Shown here: positions 38,088-49,879 of the stretch, in pieces
Position numbering within the stretch: position 1 is the stretch's first letter
Layout of the letters: each line of letters opens with the position of its first letter
Assembly (NCBI GenBank): GCA_026874595.1
Contig: CM049315.1
Span: forward strand, 37,218,164-37,282,163
DNA length: 64,000 nt
Direction: 5' to 3'
Source of the DNA: Sipunculus nudus
Lineage: Eukaryota; Annelida; Sipuncula; Golfingiida; Sipunculidae
The notes under the pieces: generated by a model
The model's input: the letters and a program-made list of their open reading frames with translations, nothing else
Told to the model about the DNA's origin: nothing
Database searches by the model: none
Translations under genes and position numbers: made by a program

Positions 38088-39142
38088 CTAAAATATAAAA
38101 CAAATTAAAGATATCAAAATGCATCAAATATCCAGAGTTGTCATATGCCAGAAGAATAGAAATCCTTGCGAGGAGACAACAATATGCTGATTGTCATAAT
38201 AAAATATACAGGAAGGTATGAGACCGTCCGTGGATGAGGCTGAATTTCGTAAGTAAAATTGCGTTAAGATCATAGGAATCCAGAATAACATAAATTACAT
38301 GTTGACAGAGAAACGGAAAGGAAAGGAAAGGAGAGAAAGTGGAAAAAAACATTTCAAGTCCGCACAAAGTATTGAAAAGGTAAAATATCAAGAGGAATAC
38401 ATGGAGTAATTTTGTATACAGATTGTATGCACATCTGAAAATGATAATTTATGGGAAAGTAATGACACCATTTTTCATAATCGACTTTAATTTAAGGAAG
38501 TAGAAAAATATTTTGATTGTAAATACGAAAAGTTATAAATCACAACAACTTTTATCCAGAACCAGATCCATGCATGGACATAAACCCGAGGATATGGGTA
38601 AATGCTAATGGGTTAGTTAGCCTGAGAGTACACGGATGTGTTAAGAAAAGAAAAGCAGTAAGCGTTCGTGCTGATATGTTAAATCCTTTTATCATCAAAG
38701 GGAATGTTTCACACCGTGAAGCCCTGCCTAAAAAAACACATTTGCAACATTTTATACCGAATCGGAAATAGCGTCACAGTCATTAATAATTTCCCGCAAT
38801 TGCTTTCCCACATAGCTACTTATGATACACATAAAAATATATTAAACAATATCATATATATTCCACAAAAGGAAACTCAGTATGCCGTAAAAGTAAACTT
38901 GACATGTAAATATTAAAAAACAAAAACAATATGACTTACATATGTAACTTAATATGGAAACCAGACCTGATATAATGTTTAAAACTAGACTTAATCTAAT
39001 AATGCCTTAGTAGAGCGACACAACGGTGTGCGACTACAAGGGTTTTAGCTACTAAAGAATCAAGGGATACATATATATGGAACATTTATTTTTTCCCTCT
39101 CCTTGAACCCAACGACGCGTAAAATTTAAAATAAGAACTTAC

Positions 39143-39971
39143 CTGATAAATTCAGCGTCAAATACCTCCGCCTTGAATGGGAGTTCCGACAATGTTTAGT
39201 CGTTTCCTATCGTTTCCTTAAGATTGTCATAATAGGTCAAGACCCCTGGCATTTCAGCGAGAGCAGGATGCAGAAAGACCGTGTAGAGCGGAGTCGAATC
39301 TGATATTGCAGCAACAGTCTGATTATACTGAACATTTCCTGTAGTGTTCAGAAATGATACAAACTGCTGAACTGTACTTGCAATGTATGTCTCTGTAACA
39401 ATTTGGAGAATTCTGGAATTCACCGAGTTTATCCAGTCTGGCATTAGGTTCATCTTCCGAAGTAAATCGTTTGTCAGTCTGCTTGTGAAATCTTCAGGGG
39501 AGCATGGCTTAAAATTTAAATAATAACTTTTGAATAACCAGTCCACTGTATTATTCAATTCCGCAGAGTGCTGTGAAACGTTGCCGAATGCAGCAGAATA
39601 GGAGCTTTGCACTTCAGGAATAGAAAGATTTAGAAAAGGGGTGACCGCCTGGAGCAAATGACACAGTTGATTAGTGAAGTACTGGGCGTACTTTATCCCG
39701 GTGTAAATTACCTCAACCTTTTTGCTCAGAGTAATGATATCTTCCGTCATGGTGATATTTCTGTGGAAAATGTATGCGTAATCTTTTAACCTTGCTGTTA
39801 CCTTGACATTCTCTCTTTCATCTGAATCCACCGGGTACTTGGTTATCGCTTCTTTCCACGCAACGTAGTTGGACAGAGTAGCCTGAAAGACGCTGGCCGG
39901 ATATTCTGTTCTTTCACACTTAGGAGAACATGGACACAAGTCGGTGTAGTTTTCCATAGCTGGCAACTTTT
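39143..39971 (-). CDS. DEG/ENaC exon 8: Cys-rich region, long insertion, in-frame stop
   Basis: 829 bp from a TTACTAG acceptor to an AG|GTAAGT donor. It begins with the CPCSPKCERTEY signature, then about 200 residues without family counterpart (helical, with several N-glycosylation sites). A TAA at 39198-39196 is followed in the same frame by TLSELPFKAEVFDAEFIR up to the donor. Confidence 0.85.
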
Positions 39972-40952
39972 CTAGTAAAGGATAATTTATATATTTAATA
40001 CGTGAATTACTGATATTTGTACGTTTTTTTTTTGTTCAAAAGCAGTTCCACTGCTGGAGTTATATGTTATGTGCTATGGAACTTTACAATACTATCGACA
40101 TTAAAGATGTATGAAACATCTGAGGCACCTAGTCTTATATGACCGTTTTAGTTGCTCTCTGCGGTTCACCTGCACAGTCTATGGATAGGAGGAGCATGTA
40201 TATAGTATAGAATTTTGTGTTATTAAGACACTGTATTTCTGGAAATTAATATATGCCCAAGTCACCATATTGTGATAATGGTATTTGGTTTTTCAGCAGA
40301 TACCCAATTCTTTAAGTTTAGATACACAATCCCTTAAGTAAGAAAAGTTAAAACTAATACTGGAATCAATACTACTCAATTTCCTGAGAGAGTAATTTCC
40401 GTTTATGTTTGCTAACAGCCACCACTACTTTGTTTATATGGCAATGACCGCCGCATAGCCAACAATATAAAGAAATCAAAGAAATCAAAATTTCCTTGAG
40501 TCTAACTACTCGAAAACGACTTTCTCTGACAATTTTTGCTGACTTATATTAAAGATCACATAACAGCCATCACTGGGCCACACAGATTTGCCAAGCAGAC
40601 CTCGTATGTAACGAAAGTACTTATATGACATCACCAGTTACTTTTCGCTAATTAAAAAAAGTCGTTGTTACAATATGGCTGGTCTGCTGTCCATATCAAA
40701 ACAATGGGTAAACGTATAGGTGTGAACTTACAATGGCCACCTAAGCGATTTATCTGTGAATTAACTACAAGATATAAGCTCTGTGTAGCGTGCCAATTAG
40801 ACGATCCCAGTAGTTTTCTATAGTTAACCAAAAGGATGGATATTCATCATACACAAAATAAAAGAATTAAAAATGTTATTAAAAAAAAGGCACGTATCAA
40901 GTGTCATTATTATGAAATTTAGCATTATAGAAAAATTGTAAAAGCAACTCAC

Positions 40953-41012
40953 CCAGCCAAGGCATAGTACATTCGATCATATCAGTGGGTTGACAGCGTG
41001 TCACGTTTACAA
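40953..41012 (-). CDS. DEG/ENaC exon 7
   Basis: 60-bp exon coding NVTRCQPTDMIECTMPWL, with ATTTCAG acceptor and G|GTGAGT donor. Its two cysteines match the disulphide ladder after the GC.DFYM motif. Confidence 0.8.
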
Positions 41013-41328
41013 CTGAAATATTTTGGTAAGTCTTTAGATGATCGTCTTATTTAAAAATAATAACCAGATTAACCTAGAAATGACATTACAAAGGATTTTG
41101 AAATAAACTATATTCAATAGTCCTATTCACCAAGCATAATGATAAACAAAACTATTTACATATACAGATGTATATACAAATAAAGCACAAAATCATATGC
41201 AAACATATAACAATATATGTCTACATTTACAAATGCGGCTTTTCATGTCCTGGAGTCGTAGATCTGCAAAAAATTAATTTTTTTTCAATGTTTGGTGTTT
41301 TTCATAATGTATATACATAAAGAAATAT

Positions 41329-41343
41329 TTATATATATATATA

Positions 41344-41381
<38 letters not shown>
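41329..41381. repeat. (TA)n microsatellite
   Basis: TA run with one CT interruption, in intron 6 of the channel gene. Confidence 0.9.
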
Positions 41382-41383
<2 letters not shown>

Positions 41384-41572
41384 AGTATATACAAACCATA
41401 CAAAAATCTATAATCATACATATATATATATAAATTTAAGATCGAATGCAATACGAAAAGATCATATAATCAACTTATCACGTTTCTTTTCGAATACGAT
41501 GCTCTACAATACGGATTTGTATAACCTTAAAGACATAGATCAGTTCCTTGTACGCAAGATATATTGAAGTAC

Positions 41573-41696
41573 CATTCATGTAAAAATCTTGACATCCGCA
41601 CTTCTCAATAACAAAGTTAGTGACACAGTCCAACAAGCACTGCTCCATGAGCGTTTCCTCAGAACAAGCCAAACTCAAACCGGAAGATGCCGAGTG
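41573..41696 (-). CDS. DEG/ENaC exon 6
   Basis: 124-bp exon coding CLLDCVTNFVIEKCGCQDFYMN, the family's central cysteine motif. Acceptor GATTGCAG, donor G|GTACTT. Confidence 0.85.
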
Positions 41697-41867
41697 CTGC
41701 AATCAGAAAAAAGCAGAGAATGGCGTGAGGTATTGATATGTGACATGAATATTTATTTCCCCACATGCTTGTAACAATACAACTTGCAACAAAATTTATT
41801 TTGACATGGATAGAAACTTTCAACTATTGAAAATATGTCATCTGAAAGTTTTCCCCAATTGGAGGAA

Positions 41868-42169
41868 GGTACAGGTAAAGCTGGGCTTTTACACCCGAGC
41901 CTAATGGCTCATCAGAGCCGGAGCTTATCCCGGTTTCTGTAGCATGAAGCAACTTAGGAGTTAGACTGCTCCTAGATGGGATGCTAGTCCATCGCAGGTT
42001 ACCTTACCAGTATCTACTGGTTCCCATTTTTACTGCTGGGTGGACAGAGGATCACTTGCGGTTGGGACCTTGTCTAAGGGTCTTGGCACGGTGGGGATCC
42101 GACCGGGATTCGAACTCACGACCTCTCGATCATGAGCCCGGCACCTTAACCATTACACCACTGCCCCCA
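41868..42169 (-). mobile_element. tRNA-derived SINE with 13-bp target-site duplications
   Basis: The minus-strand head GTGGGGGCAGTGGTGTAATG with B box GAGTTCGAATCCC shows a tRNA-derived Pol III promoter. The body contains GGATGCTAGTCCATCGCAGG and GCCTAATGGCTCATCAG, segments that recur in mollusc and other lophotrochozoan SINEs as I recall. CCAATTGGAGGAA flanks it at 41855-41867 and 42170-42182, a perfect target-site duplication. It lies in intron 5 of the channel gene. It is a SINE and not a functional tRNA gene. Confidence 0.85.
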
Positions 42170-42262
42170 CCAATTGGAGGAAAATGGGTATTCATTCTCA
42201 ACATACTGACCTCCCAAGATGACACCCATGTGTACCTAAAATCTTCCGAAACGGATGAAACC

Positions 42263-42494
42263 GAACCACTAGAATGTTCGAATGTACCTTACACATTATG
42301 AAACAACAACTAATTTATTTTTTTCCAGGAAACCTGCTCGATACTAACTTGAGTTGCGGTGACAACGAAACTAGTCTAGAACCACTAGAATGTTCGAATG
42401 TACCTTACACATTATGAAACAACAACTAATTTATTTTTTTCCAGGGAAGCTGCTCGATACTAACTTGAGTTGCGGTGACAACGAAACTAGTCTG
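42263..42494. repeat. 116-bp tandem duplication covering an exon end
   Basis: The segment beginning GAACCACTAGAATGTTCGAA occurs at 42263-42378 and 42379-42494. It duplicates the 3' end of channel exon 5 with its splice junction. The outer copy reads CAG|GTTTCC at the junction; the copy attached to the full exon reads CAG|CTTCCC. Confidence 0.9.
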
Positions 42495-42649
42495 CGTTCC
42501 CGTGCTGACCGGAACACCGGATGACGTCATGAGACTAGGTGGAGCCTCTTGATCGTGCAGGAGGACAGTGAAGCCGGCACAGTTCTTGACGCCCGTGGTG
42601 TACTCGTATTGCTCCGTGTTCAGCTTCAGAACCAGACCGCCACTTGCTT
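42450..42649 (-). CDS. DEG/ENaC exon 5
   Basis: 200-bp exon coding GLVLKLNTEQYEYTTG, AGFTVLLHDQEAPP and GTQTSFVVTAT, all highly characteristic. The acceptor is ACTAG at 42651-42650. The 3' end at 42450 is set by phase and by comparison with the duplicated copy, but the bases after it are CTTCCC and not a GT donor. Confidence 0.75.
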
Positions 42650-43117
42650 CTAGTAAAGAAAACCTACACTTTGATATGAGTGAAAGAAGGTTAAGACTTT
42701 TTCCGAGTCCCTGTATTGTTAATACATTTAAGTAGCTCACAACATGTATGAATTAGAACTTATAATCTGGTATAAATTTATAATCATTTTATAAAAAACA
42801 TATAAAAAATATTAAATAAATAATATTCATATAAAGCACAAAAGATATTCTGGATGTTCTTTTGCTAAATGGCAAGCTTTAATCAGAAGTGTGCCAAAAA
42901 TAACAATGCTGTTGAAGTACACGATCTGTTAACTGTCACGTCAACTCAACCACTGGAAGCAAACATTCCAAACATATCTACCGAACATCAGCTTGGCGAC
43001 ATTAGTACTCTATAATTTTTATACGACTATATGTCGTTATCAAATGCTCAGCCGCTCTGACATAGTTTGTACCAATAAACCTATATAATCATGGATTTGT
43101 GTTTTGAAGATTCCAAC

Positions 43118-43239
43118 CTTCGGAATAGATCAGTTTGGAGGAGTTTTTTATCCCATTGAATGTGAAACAGAATCCCATATCAGTCGGGACGCGTAAAAAA
43201 TCGTTTTCCATGTCACACGGGCGGCCGCGCCACCGACAT
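43118..43239 (-). CDS. DEG/ENaC exon 4
   Basis: 122-bp exon coding CRWRGRPCDMENDFLRV and then MGFCFTFNG, the conserved 'C.w.g..C...T..G.C..FN' region. Acceptor TTACAG, donor G|GTTGGA. Confidence 0.85.
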
Positions 43240-44072
43240 CTGTAACATAAATTGACAAAATTTGTCATCCCATTTTTACAAAAACAAAACAGAGATTATT
43301 GAAAAAATATGAGACAGTAAACCCCATACATGAAGGTGGCAAAAAAATCAACAATACATCGGACTGATTAGGAAAATCGTGAGCTCACCGGAAATTGCGC
43401 TCTTAGTAAAATGTTTATCTCTTAAATTTGCTAAACTTTTATGCAGATTAACGGAATCACCTGAGGGTTACCTAATCACCTGAAAACATTTCGTATACAG
43501 TATTCTCAGATAGAGGACTTTCGATTGAAGAAAAAAATTGCACGCTCAGGCAAAAATGTTGATGGGTCACATGGAATTTGGAACGTTCAAGAAAGGATCT
43601 GTAACCGATTTCGAAAGGTTATGTAAAATTGAATATTTCTATATTCATAATCGTATAATTGTTATGATCAGATAATAGGTCATTGTATGATTATTTGAAA
43701 ATAATATAAGGATCACTTTACAATTCAGTGTTCACATTATTGATTCTCTCGGTACTAAAGACAGATCAGATGTTTGGACCCCTTAAAATCCATCGTCTGA
43801 ATTTAGGAAAAAGGTTTTGAGCTTTACAGACGCTTACCACCGCTTCTCTAAAGCCCTGCAAATACAACAGCTCCATCCGATAAAAGAGAAATTAATAAAA
43901 ATGTGCTAAAATTTAGATTAAACTTATGAAGAAAACCTTACCTAGATCATAAAGTTAAAAAGTATCATAGGTTTAGCAACATCAGTATAAGTCGTACACT
44001 TGTTAAAAGGGAAAGTTGACGGTTTCGATTGAGTACAATTTGTACAATTACCGTGTTTTAAAGCAAACTTAC

Positions 44073-44330
44073 TCTTGAATCATATCCTCCCTCTGATGTG
44101 ACATAAGTGAATAGAAATCCAATGTGTCCACCTCGGCATTGATTAAGTCACCGGTGGCGTCCTTGTAATGTTGGATCAGTTCCTGTGCCTCTGGTGAATC
44201 CGGGCCGGAAGTCGTCTGCAAATTTTTCATTGTCTCCATCATCAATGTCGTGTAACGGAACACTGTTATATTGGCCAACCTAAAAGGATGTCCAGGAACG
44301 TGGGTTCCGTAGTAGTATGCTTTGGACAAC
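44073..44330 (-). CDS. DEG/ENaC exon 3
   Basis: 258-bp exon with CTCCAG acceptor and GA|GTAAGT donor. It codes the variable finger/thumb region that follows the post-TM1 motif; it contains no cysteine. Confidence 0.8.
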
Positions 44331-44845
44331 CTGGAGAGAGGAGATTACATTACGTCAAGCTGCATATATTATCCCTCTAAAGACGATAGTTTTATCTTTC
44401 TCTCTAAGCTGATAGAACTTCATTAATTTATTACCATAAACAAACTGATCGATGAAGTCTTTATCATTACACCACCCTTAAGGTGACAGCAAGTTAAAAA
44501 ATATCCTTAATTCGGAGTAGTCCCAAAAAAGTCCATTAAAATAAGTAATAGACCCATCAAAATGTTATTTTTTACCTGGAACAGTGTTAGTGCTGATAGT
44601 AAATATATATTTGTAATATCTTTAATTTTCAGGACAACTTTAAAATTTCTAATCTCTACGCTATTTAAAACAAGTAATGGAGAGCCACTTTTTAAGGCTA
44701 AAATAGAATTACAAGACATAATCTCACCAGTGGCAAAGTGTTTTTTTTTCATGGTTTGTCATTCCGGATAAAAAATGAAATTTAATTTTATTCAATCAAA
44801 TTTAAATTGTCAGTTTTAAGGTCGATACATCATGAATGTAAAATC

Positions 44846-44847
<2 letters not shown>

Positions 44848-44894
<47 letters not shown>
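44848..44894. repeat. (TA)n microsatellite
   Basis: TA run in intron 2 of the channel gene. Confidence 0.95.
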
Positions 44895-44898
<4 letters not shown>

Positions 44899-45443
44899 TC
44901 ATCAGAAAGAACACTACACTATGCACGGTATAATGTATACTTTCTGGGTCTAATATGGTTCAAACCCACTTTTGGACGAATTCTTGAGTCCTGCTCCCGC
45001 AATAATAGAACAATAAAATAAAATAACTGATGAGACATATTTTCGATTTTTAATGGACATAAATGGGACCCATATTTCATCTGTGAAACAAACAGTTTGG
45101 TCACCGATTTTGAGAGGTCGCCAGGCGTAACACCAACAAACGACCATTAGTGAAATAGACAGATTTACATCTGAAAAGCCATTGCAAGGTATTTAATACA
45201 TTTTTGCGTAAGTTTAATTTTACAGAGCTAGTGAAGACGGTATGACAAACTGAACAGACTGACATTTTTGCAACATCAATCAAAATAAGCACGTCTCAAA
45301 GGGTATTTTATTTTAAAAAAAAACTCGAAAGGAATGACATGCTGCTGTTTCCTTATTAACGTTTGTCTGAAATTAATGCGTTAATTCCAATTCTCCTTTT
45401 TGTGTATTCAGTAGCGCCTTGTATTTATATTTAATGCACTCAC

Positions 45444-45611
45444 CGGAAGTAGTTGTTATTGCAGATAGTTACAGCAGGAAACGGTAGAGGGCGCTTGTAA
45501 TCTACGTCAATGTTGACCTTTTTAGGGTAACCTAGGTAGGATTCCATCCGAGTGAACATCTGCCGGCACATGTAGACGCAGGACCCAGTCACTACCAGCA
45601 CCCATATTAAC
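45444..45611 (-). CDS. DEG/ENaC exon 2: TM1
   Basis: 168-bp exon coding LIWVLVVTGSCVYM (TM1) and PLPFPAVTICNNNYF, the diagnostic post-TM1 motif. Acceptor CTCTTTAG, donor CG|GTGAGT. Confidence 0.88.
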
Positions 45612-46035
45612 CTAAAGAGTAATATAAAATACAGATCTATATGTAATTCCACTAGGATATCAAACTTCTGTTTCAGTCTCAGAATTAAAAAGAAAAATAC
45701 CTTGCATATGCAAAAAAATATTTAATTTCTTATCGCAAGGAAATAATCTTATAATTTCCATGACAAGTAGTCGAACATTCAAAAATAGAGTTAATACGTA
45801 ATAACATACATGACCGCAAGTGTAAATTATTTTATTTCGTAAGGACGGTTTCTATCCATGCTATTGTGTTTTCTGTTAAACTAAAATTAGGATAGACTTC
45901 GACGATAGTAACTTTATGCAGATGTGTGTTTTGTGTGTGTGCATCTTTGTAATAATTTGCAATCATGCAATAACGTGCATAAAGATTTGTCTTGCGTACA
46001 TGTATGTATACGATGAAGAAATTAACATTTAACGA

Positions 46036-46082
46036 AAAGACGCAGGACTTGGTCGCGAGAAAAACCCATATCAACCTATACT
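46036..46082 (-). pseudogene. Relic copy of the start of channel exon 2
   Basis: Minus-strand sequence resembling the exon 2 acceptor and first about 13 codons (LIWVFLATKSCVF versus LIWVLVVTGSCVY), with similar flanking intron bases, then divergence and stops. An old partial duplication inside intron 1. Confidence 0.65.
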
Positions 46083-46393
46083 GTAATACAAAACCCAGAT
46101 CTATCTTTTTTTTACAGTGATAAAATTTAATTCAAAACGCCAATGTGTTGTTTATTTTTTTTACTTATTGAATTATATTTCACTTAACAAGTAAAATTTC
46201 ACTAAACTTTCCATGGTGTTAAATATAGTTCAATAGTGCCAACTATTCAAGAAACGGATTCATTATAAAAAAAATATATAAAAAATGAGTCACTGACAGA
46301 TATTTCATAAGTTACCATATACTCCAATCAAGTATAAAATCAGATTTTCACATTCTGATATTGAATTCACAAAGGAGTACAAGATAACTTTAG

Positions 46394-46408
46394 TGGGGGG
46401 GGGGGGGA
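46394..46408. repeat. Poly-G tract
   Basis: About 15 consecutive G residues in intron 1. Confidence 0.9.
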
Positions 46409-46817
46409 GATGAAAGTCAGCTCTTTTCAATTTTTCTTAACATGTCCAATCTCACTACACACACATATATATATACATATAATAACGCACATCTCGGAAA
46501 ATCCCGACACCAGAAGCACCCTGATACCTCTGCTTAATACATGACTGTGATATTTATCCTATGATCAGAAATTCTCTTTTTTAATAACACATTTTCTTTT
46601 GAATATCACTACTGAGATATTGTAGGAGAATCCATGTACCCTTAAATAGATAACCACCACCACCACCCTCCCCTAAATAATAATTGGACTTAACCGGATG
46701 ATAAAGTAGGCGTCCCGATGGGTCAGAGTGGGTAATACAGAATAACTTATCAAGGGAGCAGGCATACTGTTTAGATCCCACCCTTTGAATCTTAAAGTAA
46801 GTCGGTTAAAAGACAAG

Positions 46818-47095
46818 GTCTCGGCGTATAAGGCGATGGTGACATTAAGCACGGGCGAAGTTGAGTAGCCCGCAAACCTGCATATCTTTAGTAAAACGCA
46901 TACCCCATTGGCTGACGGTATATTGTTTTGGCATATAAATGGTAATCATTCTAAACGTCTCGGCGTATAAAGCGATGGAGGCAGTTAAGCACCGACGCAT
47001 TTGAGTCGCCCGGAACCCTCCATATCATTGGTAAAGGCATACTCCTTCGACTGGCAGTATAATGTTTCGGCATATTAATGATAATCATTATAAAT
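46818..47095. repeat. 139-bp tandem duplication
   Basis: Two diverged copies start at 46818 and 46957, each beginning GTCTCGGCGTATAA. A short stretch (TTAAGCAC) vaguely recalls 5S rRNA but the rest does not match. They lie in intron 1 of the channel gene. Confidence 0.75.
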
Positions 47096-47238
47096 TCGGA
47101 CAGACCTTTCGGTCATTTGGTGATTTAAAACTTAATTTGCTGTGTTGTTTTATTTTATCTGTAGGAGAAATCCAACTAAATTTCAGGCACGCTAAGCGTT
47201 TACCCATAGAATAGTATGCCATATAAACATTTTCTTAC

Positions 47239-47351
47239 CTCCTTAACACATGATGCGACGAGGTGCAAATTGGTTTAGCTCCTGTGACCCCCAAGTCGTC
47301 GGCGAAACGCTCGTTTAGTTTACGGGATCGGGATGTATGTTGGTCTGACAT
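47239..47351 (-). CDS. DEG/ENaC exon 1: cytoplasmic N-terminus
   Basis: The ATG at 47351 opens 37 codons rich in basic residues (MSDQHTSRSRKLNERFADDL...). The exon ends AG|GTAAGA, in the exact phase needed for exon 2. The usual HG gating motif is not seen; SSHHVL occupies about that place. Confidence 0.7.
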
Positions 47352-47815
47352 GACACAGTATTCTAATATATTTCCACCAAATTCTGCAACTCACAAGAAA
47401 CAATATTTGTCACGCAAAAAAAAGATTGAAAAGCACTTGGTTTATAGATTGTTTACAAGGATAATGCACGAAAGATTTTTTTTTTATAAATAAACCGATA
47501 TCGTGCTTGCATAATAGACTTGATATTAGAAAATATGTCAAAAAATGGAAAAAATATGGTAAAAACTGTACGATCTCCCAACGAAATGACTATAAACTCT
47601 CATTTTTGCCAAGTCCTGGTATGGTAAGGATAACACACTTTGTGATTGCCATTAATGTTGCTATTTAGCATGTTTGGCAACAATAATGCTATTACAGCGG
47701 TAAGTCCTTCATTGATTGGTTAATTCACGCGCGATAGCACCCGTCTAGTCCATACGTCAATGTTTACTTGTAATCATAAGTAATTTGTAAATGATCAATA
47801 TCCTAAATCAATATC

Positions 47816-47817
<2 letters not shown>

Positions 47818-47869
<52 letters not shown>
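47818..47869. repeat. (TA)n microsatellite
   Basis: About 52 bp of TA repeats upstream of the channel gene. Confidence 0.95.
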
Positions 47870-47870
<1 letters not shown>

Positions 47871-49370
47871 ACAATACTTACTAACTGCTTGCTAAAAAAA
47901 ATATAACACAACATATTCCACATGTTCTCTCAAAACCAACCAGCCTAGTTTTTAGTAATTCGAAAGGTCGACATGTGATAATCAATATTATTTATGAAAG
48001 GTAAATTAAAGTCAGCCATCTACACAGCTCTGCTATTATTTGTGTGAAAAATTTCCTATCTTAGATAAGAAGTGAAAAACAAATCAATAACAGGCCCCTG
48101 GAATGTTCATTTTTTTCTCCAGAGTAATAATAATATCAAGAGTCATTTCACAAGAGAAAAAGTTCAATGTAACCAAACACATTTCAGACTTCTTATTTCC
48201 AGATTAAATCGATTTCGTCTATGTCATGTTGCTTTTATTATCATTATAACTTTTAAAGAGGACCTCTTTTCTGAGTTGGATTCTTAGAGGGTTCTAATAC
48301 ATACAAGAATCAGCATAAAATCTCATCTCACACATAACATTGTACAGTTCGTCAGATGTGACGCAATGAAGAAATTAAAAAACTAGCAATGTAAAATGCT
48401 TTTTTTCTTACAGACTTACTTTTATTTTGAAAAAAGTTTTAACACATAAGTTTCGGGTAAACACAGAAATATGGGTGTCCTTTTTCAAGCTAATTAAGTT
48501 TGCTAATTTTGATGCGGGGCTTAAAACTGACGCCGGCGGAGCCTGAGAACCATACTTTTTTTACCTAAGTGGTTGCCCTGGGAAAAATACCGGTCAAAAT
48601 GGTTTTGGAGGTCGAGGAATTCTATACTGAAATTTCTAAATTATGCCATTTATAAGCAACGGCTGGGTTCAAACCGAGGACCTTCAGCCCCGATGTGCAA
48701 CGTCTTAACCCAAGGCCACTCCCTACCAAGGAACCAAACTTCGCTCTCCACGTTCACGGAATTGCTCCAGATGACTCACCTAGTATGGCCAAAGAACTAT
48801 TTCTACCATTACTACAAACCTAAACTTTACAACGACCTGGCACTCGAATATAAAATATTATTCTTAGGATGTTATGTCCCAATTTACCGGGTAGGTTATG
48901 TCCCGCATCTTGGTACATCATATGATTAATCATATAATAAGCTGAGTCAGGTTTCTGGCCAGAGAACATTCAATCAAGGAACAGCAAGACAGGCTTGATT
49001 TTACAAGCTGCTGATTCTTCCTGCTTTACTGGATGCCATATCAGGCCTTAATATATCCATCTTACCAAAGAAAAAGTCAAAATGATAAATTACGTTAGAC
49101 TAAATTTTTGAGCCAACCATGAAATATTATTTGTGAATTGGCTTGTGTTTTTGTGATAAATCAATTATTAACAAGGCCTTCGAGCCTAATGCGAACATGT
49201 GCAATGGGATAAACTCGAGCTATACTGCTTGAATGCTGGACCATTACTTTTCAAGTACATGTGTAACATGTATATGAACAATGCTTGTACTAAACATTTT
49301 GAACAAGAACCAATAACATAAATATCATTGCTGAAATTCTGGCATTGGTCAACTCAACACAATAATGATT
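47870..49370. other. Intergenic AT-rich DNA with one SINE-like remnant
   Basis: No gene is supported. At about 48645-48730 the minus strand has a degenerate tRNA-like A box (TGGCCTTGGGTTAAG) and B box (GGTTTGAACCC), probably an old SINE head. Confidence 0.5.
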
Positions 49371-49374
49371 ATAG

Positions 49375-49690
49375 GTGGCACCACCAGTCCTGTATTCGAC
49401 GAAGCTATCAGAGATGTATACATAGCCTAATTTCAGGCTGATATATCAATTAACCTCTTTAGAGAAATAAGCAGGGACATTCACTGTGCAAAAATAATTA
49501 TAGGTGGCGCTACCAGTCCTGAATACGACAAAGCTATCCGATATGTATAAATATGCTCAAATTAAGGCTGAATTATCAAATCTCTCCGGAGAAAGAAAGC
49601 AGGCACATACAATGTGCAAAAGTCATTGTAGTTGGCGACTACAGTTTTATGAACGAGAAAGCCATCAAAGATGCATAGACAGATGACAAA
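49375..49690 (+). repeat. Three about 127-bp diverged tandem units
   Basis: Units starting near 49375, 49503 and 49629 share AGGTGGC.(C/A)CCAGTCCTG and GC(T/C)GA.TTATCAA strings, with a decreasing match in the third. Confidence 0.7.
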
Positions 49691-49879
49691 ATCAAGACAA
49701 TACATCAAGCTTCTCTTGAGTTTGATGCAATGGGCTGACTAGGATTAGGTGAGAAAGGCAGTTGCCCGGAGTGAGCTGTGACAAATAGCTGGCTCAAGCT
49801 ACTGCACTGAAAGAACTCTTGACCTGCACCTGGCTGCTCTGAGTAAACTCTTGACCTCTACCTGGCTGCACTGAGTGAC

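Larger units (their letters stand above)
37090..47351 (-). pseudogene. DEG/ENaC-family sodium channel gene, ten coding exons, with in-frame stop
   Basis: Exons joined by hand: 47351-47239, 45611-45444, 44330-44073, 43239-43118, 42649-42450, 41696-41573, 41012-40953, 39971-39143, 38087-37996 and 37247-37090. All intron phases agree, and they sum to 2124 bp, or 708 codons. Family hallmarks appear in order: TM1, FPAVTICNNN after it, CRWRGRPC, GLVLKLNTEQYEY and AGFTVLLHDQ, CGCQDFYM, CPCSPKCERTEY, and a TM2 with LGLFLGGSLLTIFE containing the G-x-S selectivity filter. Such channels are trimeric, amiloride-type Na+ channels of the plasma membrane. An in-frame TAA at 39198-39196 interrupts exon 8 before TM2, and the exon 5 donor is not GT. 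Either the copy is a recent pseudogene or these are allelic or assembly errors. Exon 8 also carries a lineage-specific insertion of about 200 residues. Confidence 0.85.

Noticed and set aside
42100-42169. tRNA gene on the minus strand
   Set aside because: It is the tRNA-derived head of a SINE with target-site duplications; the acceptor stem does not close.
46818-47095. 5S rRNA copies
   Set aside because: Only an 8-base string is reminiscent; the rest does not fit 5S promoter or stems.
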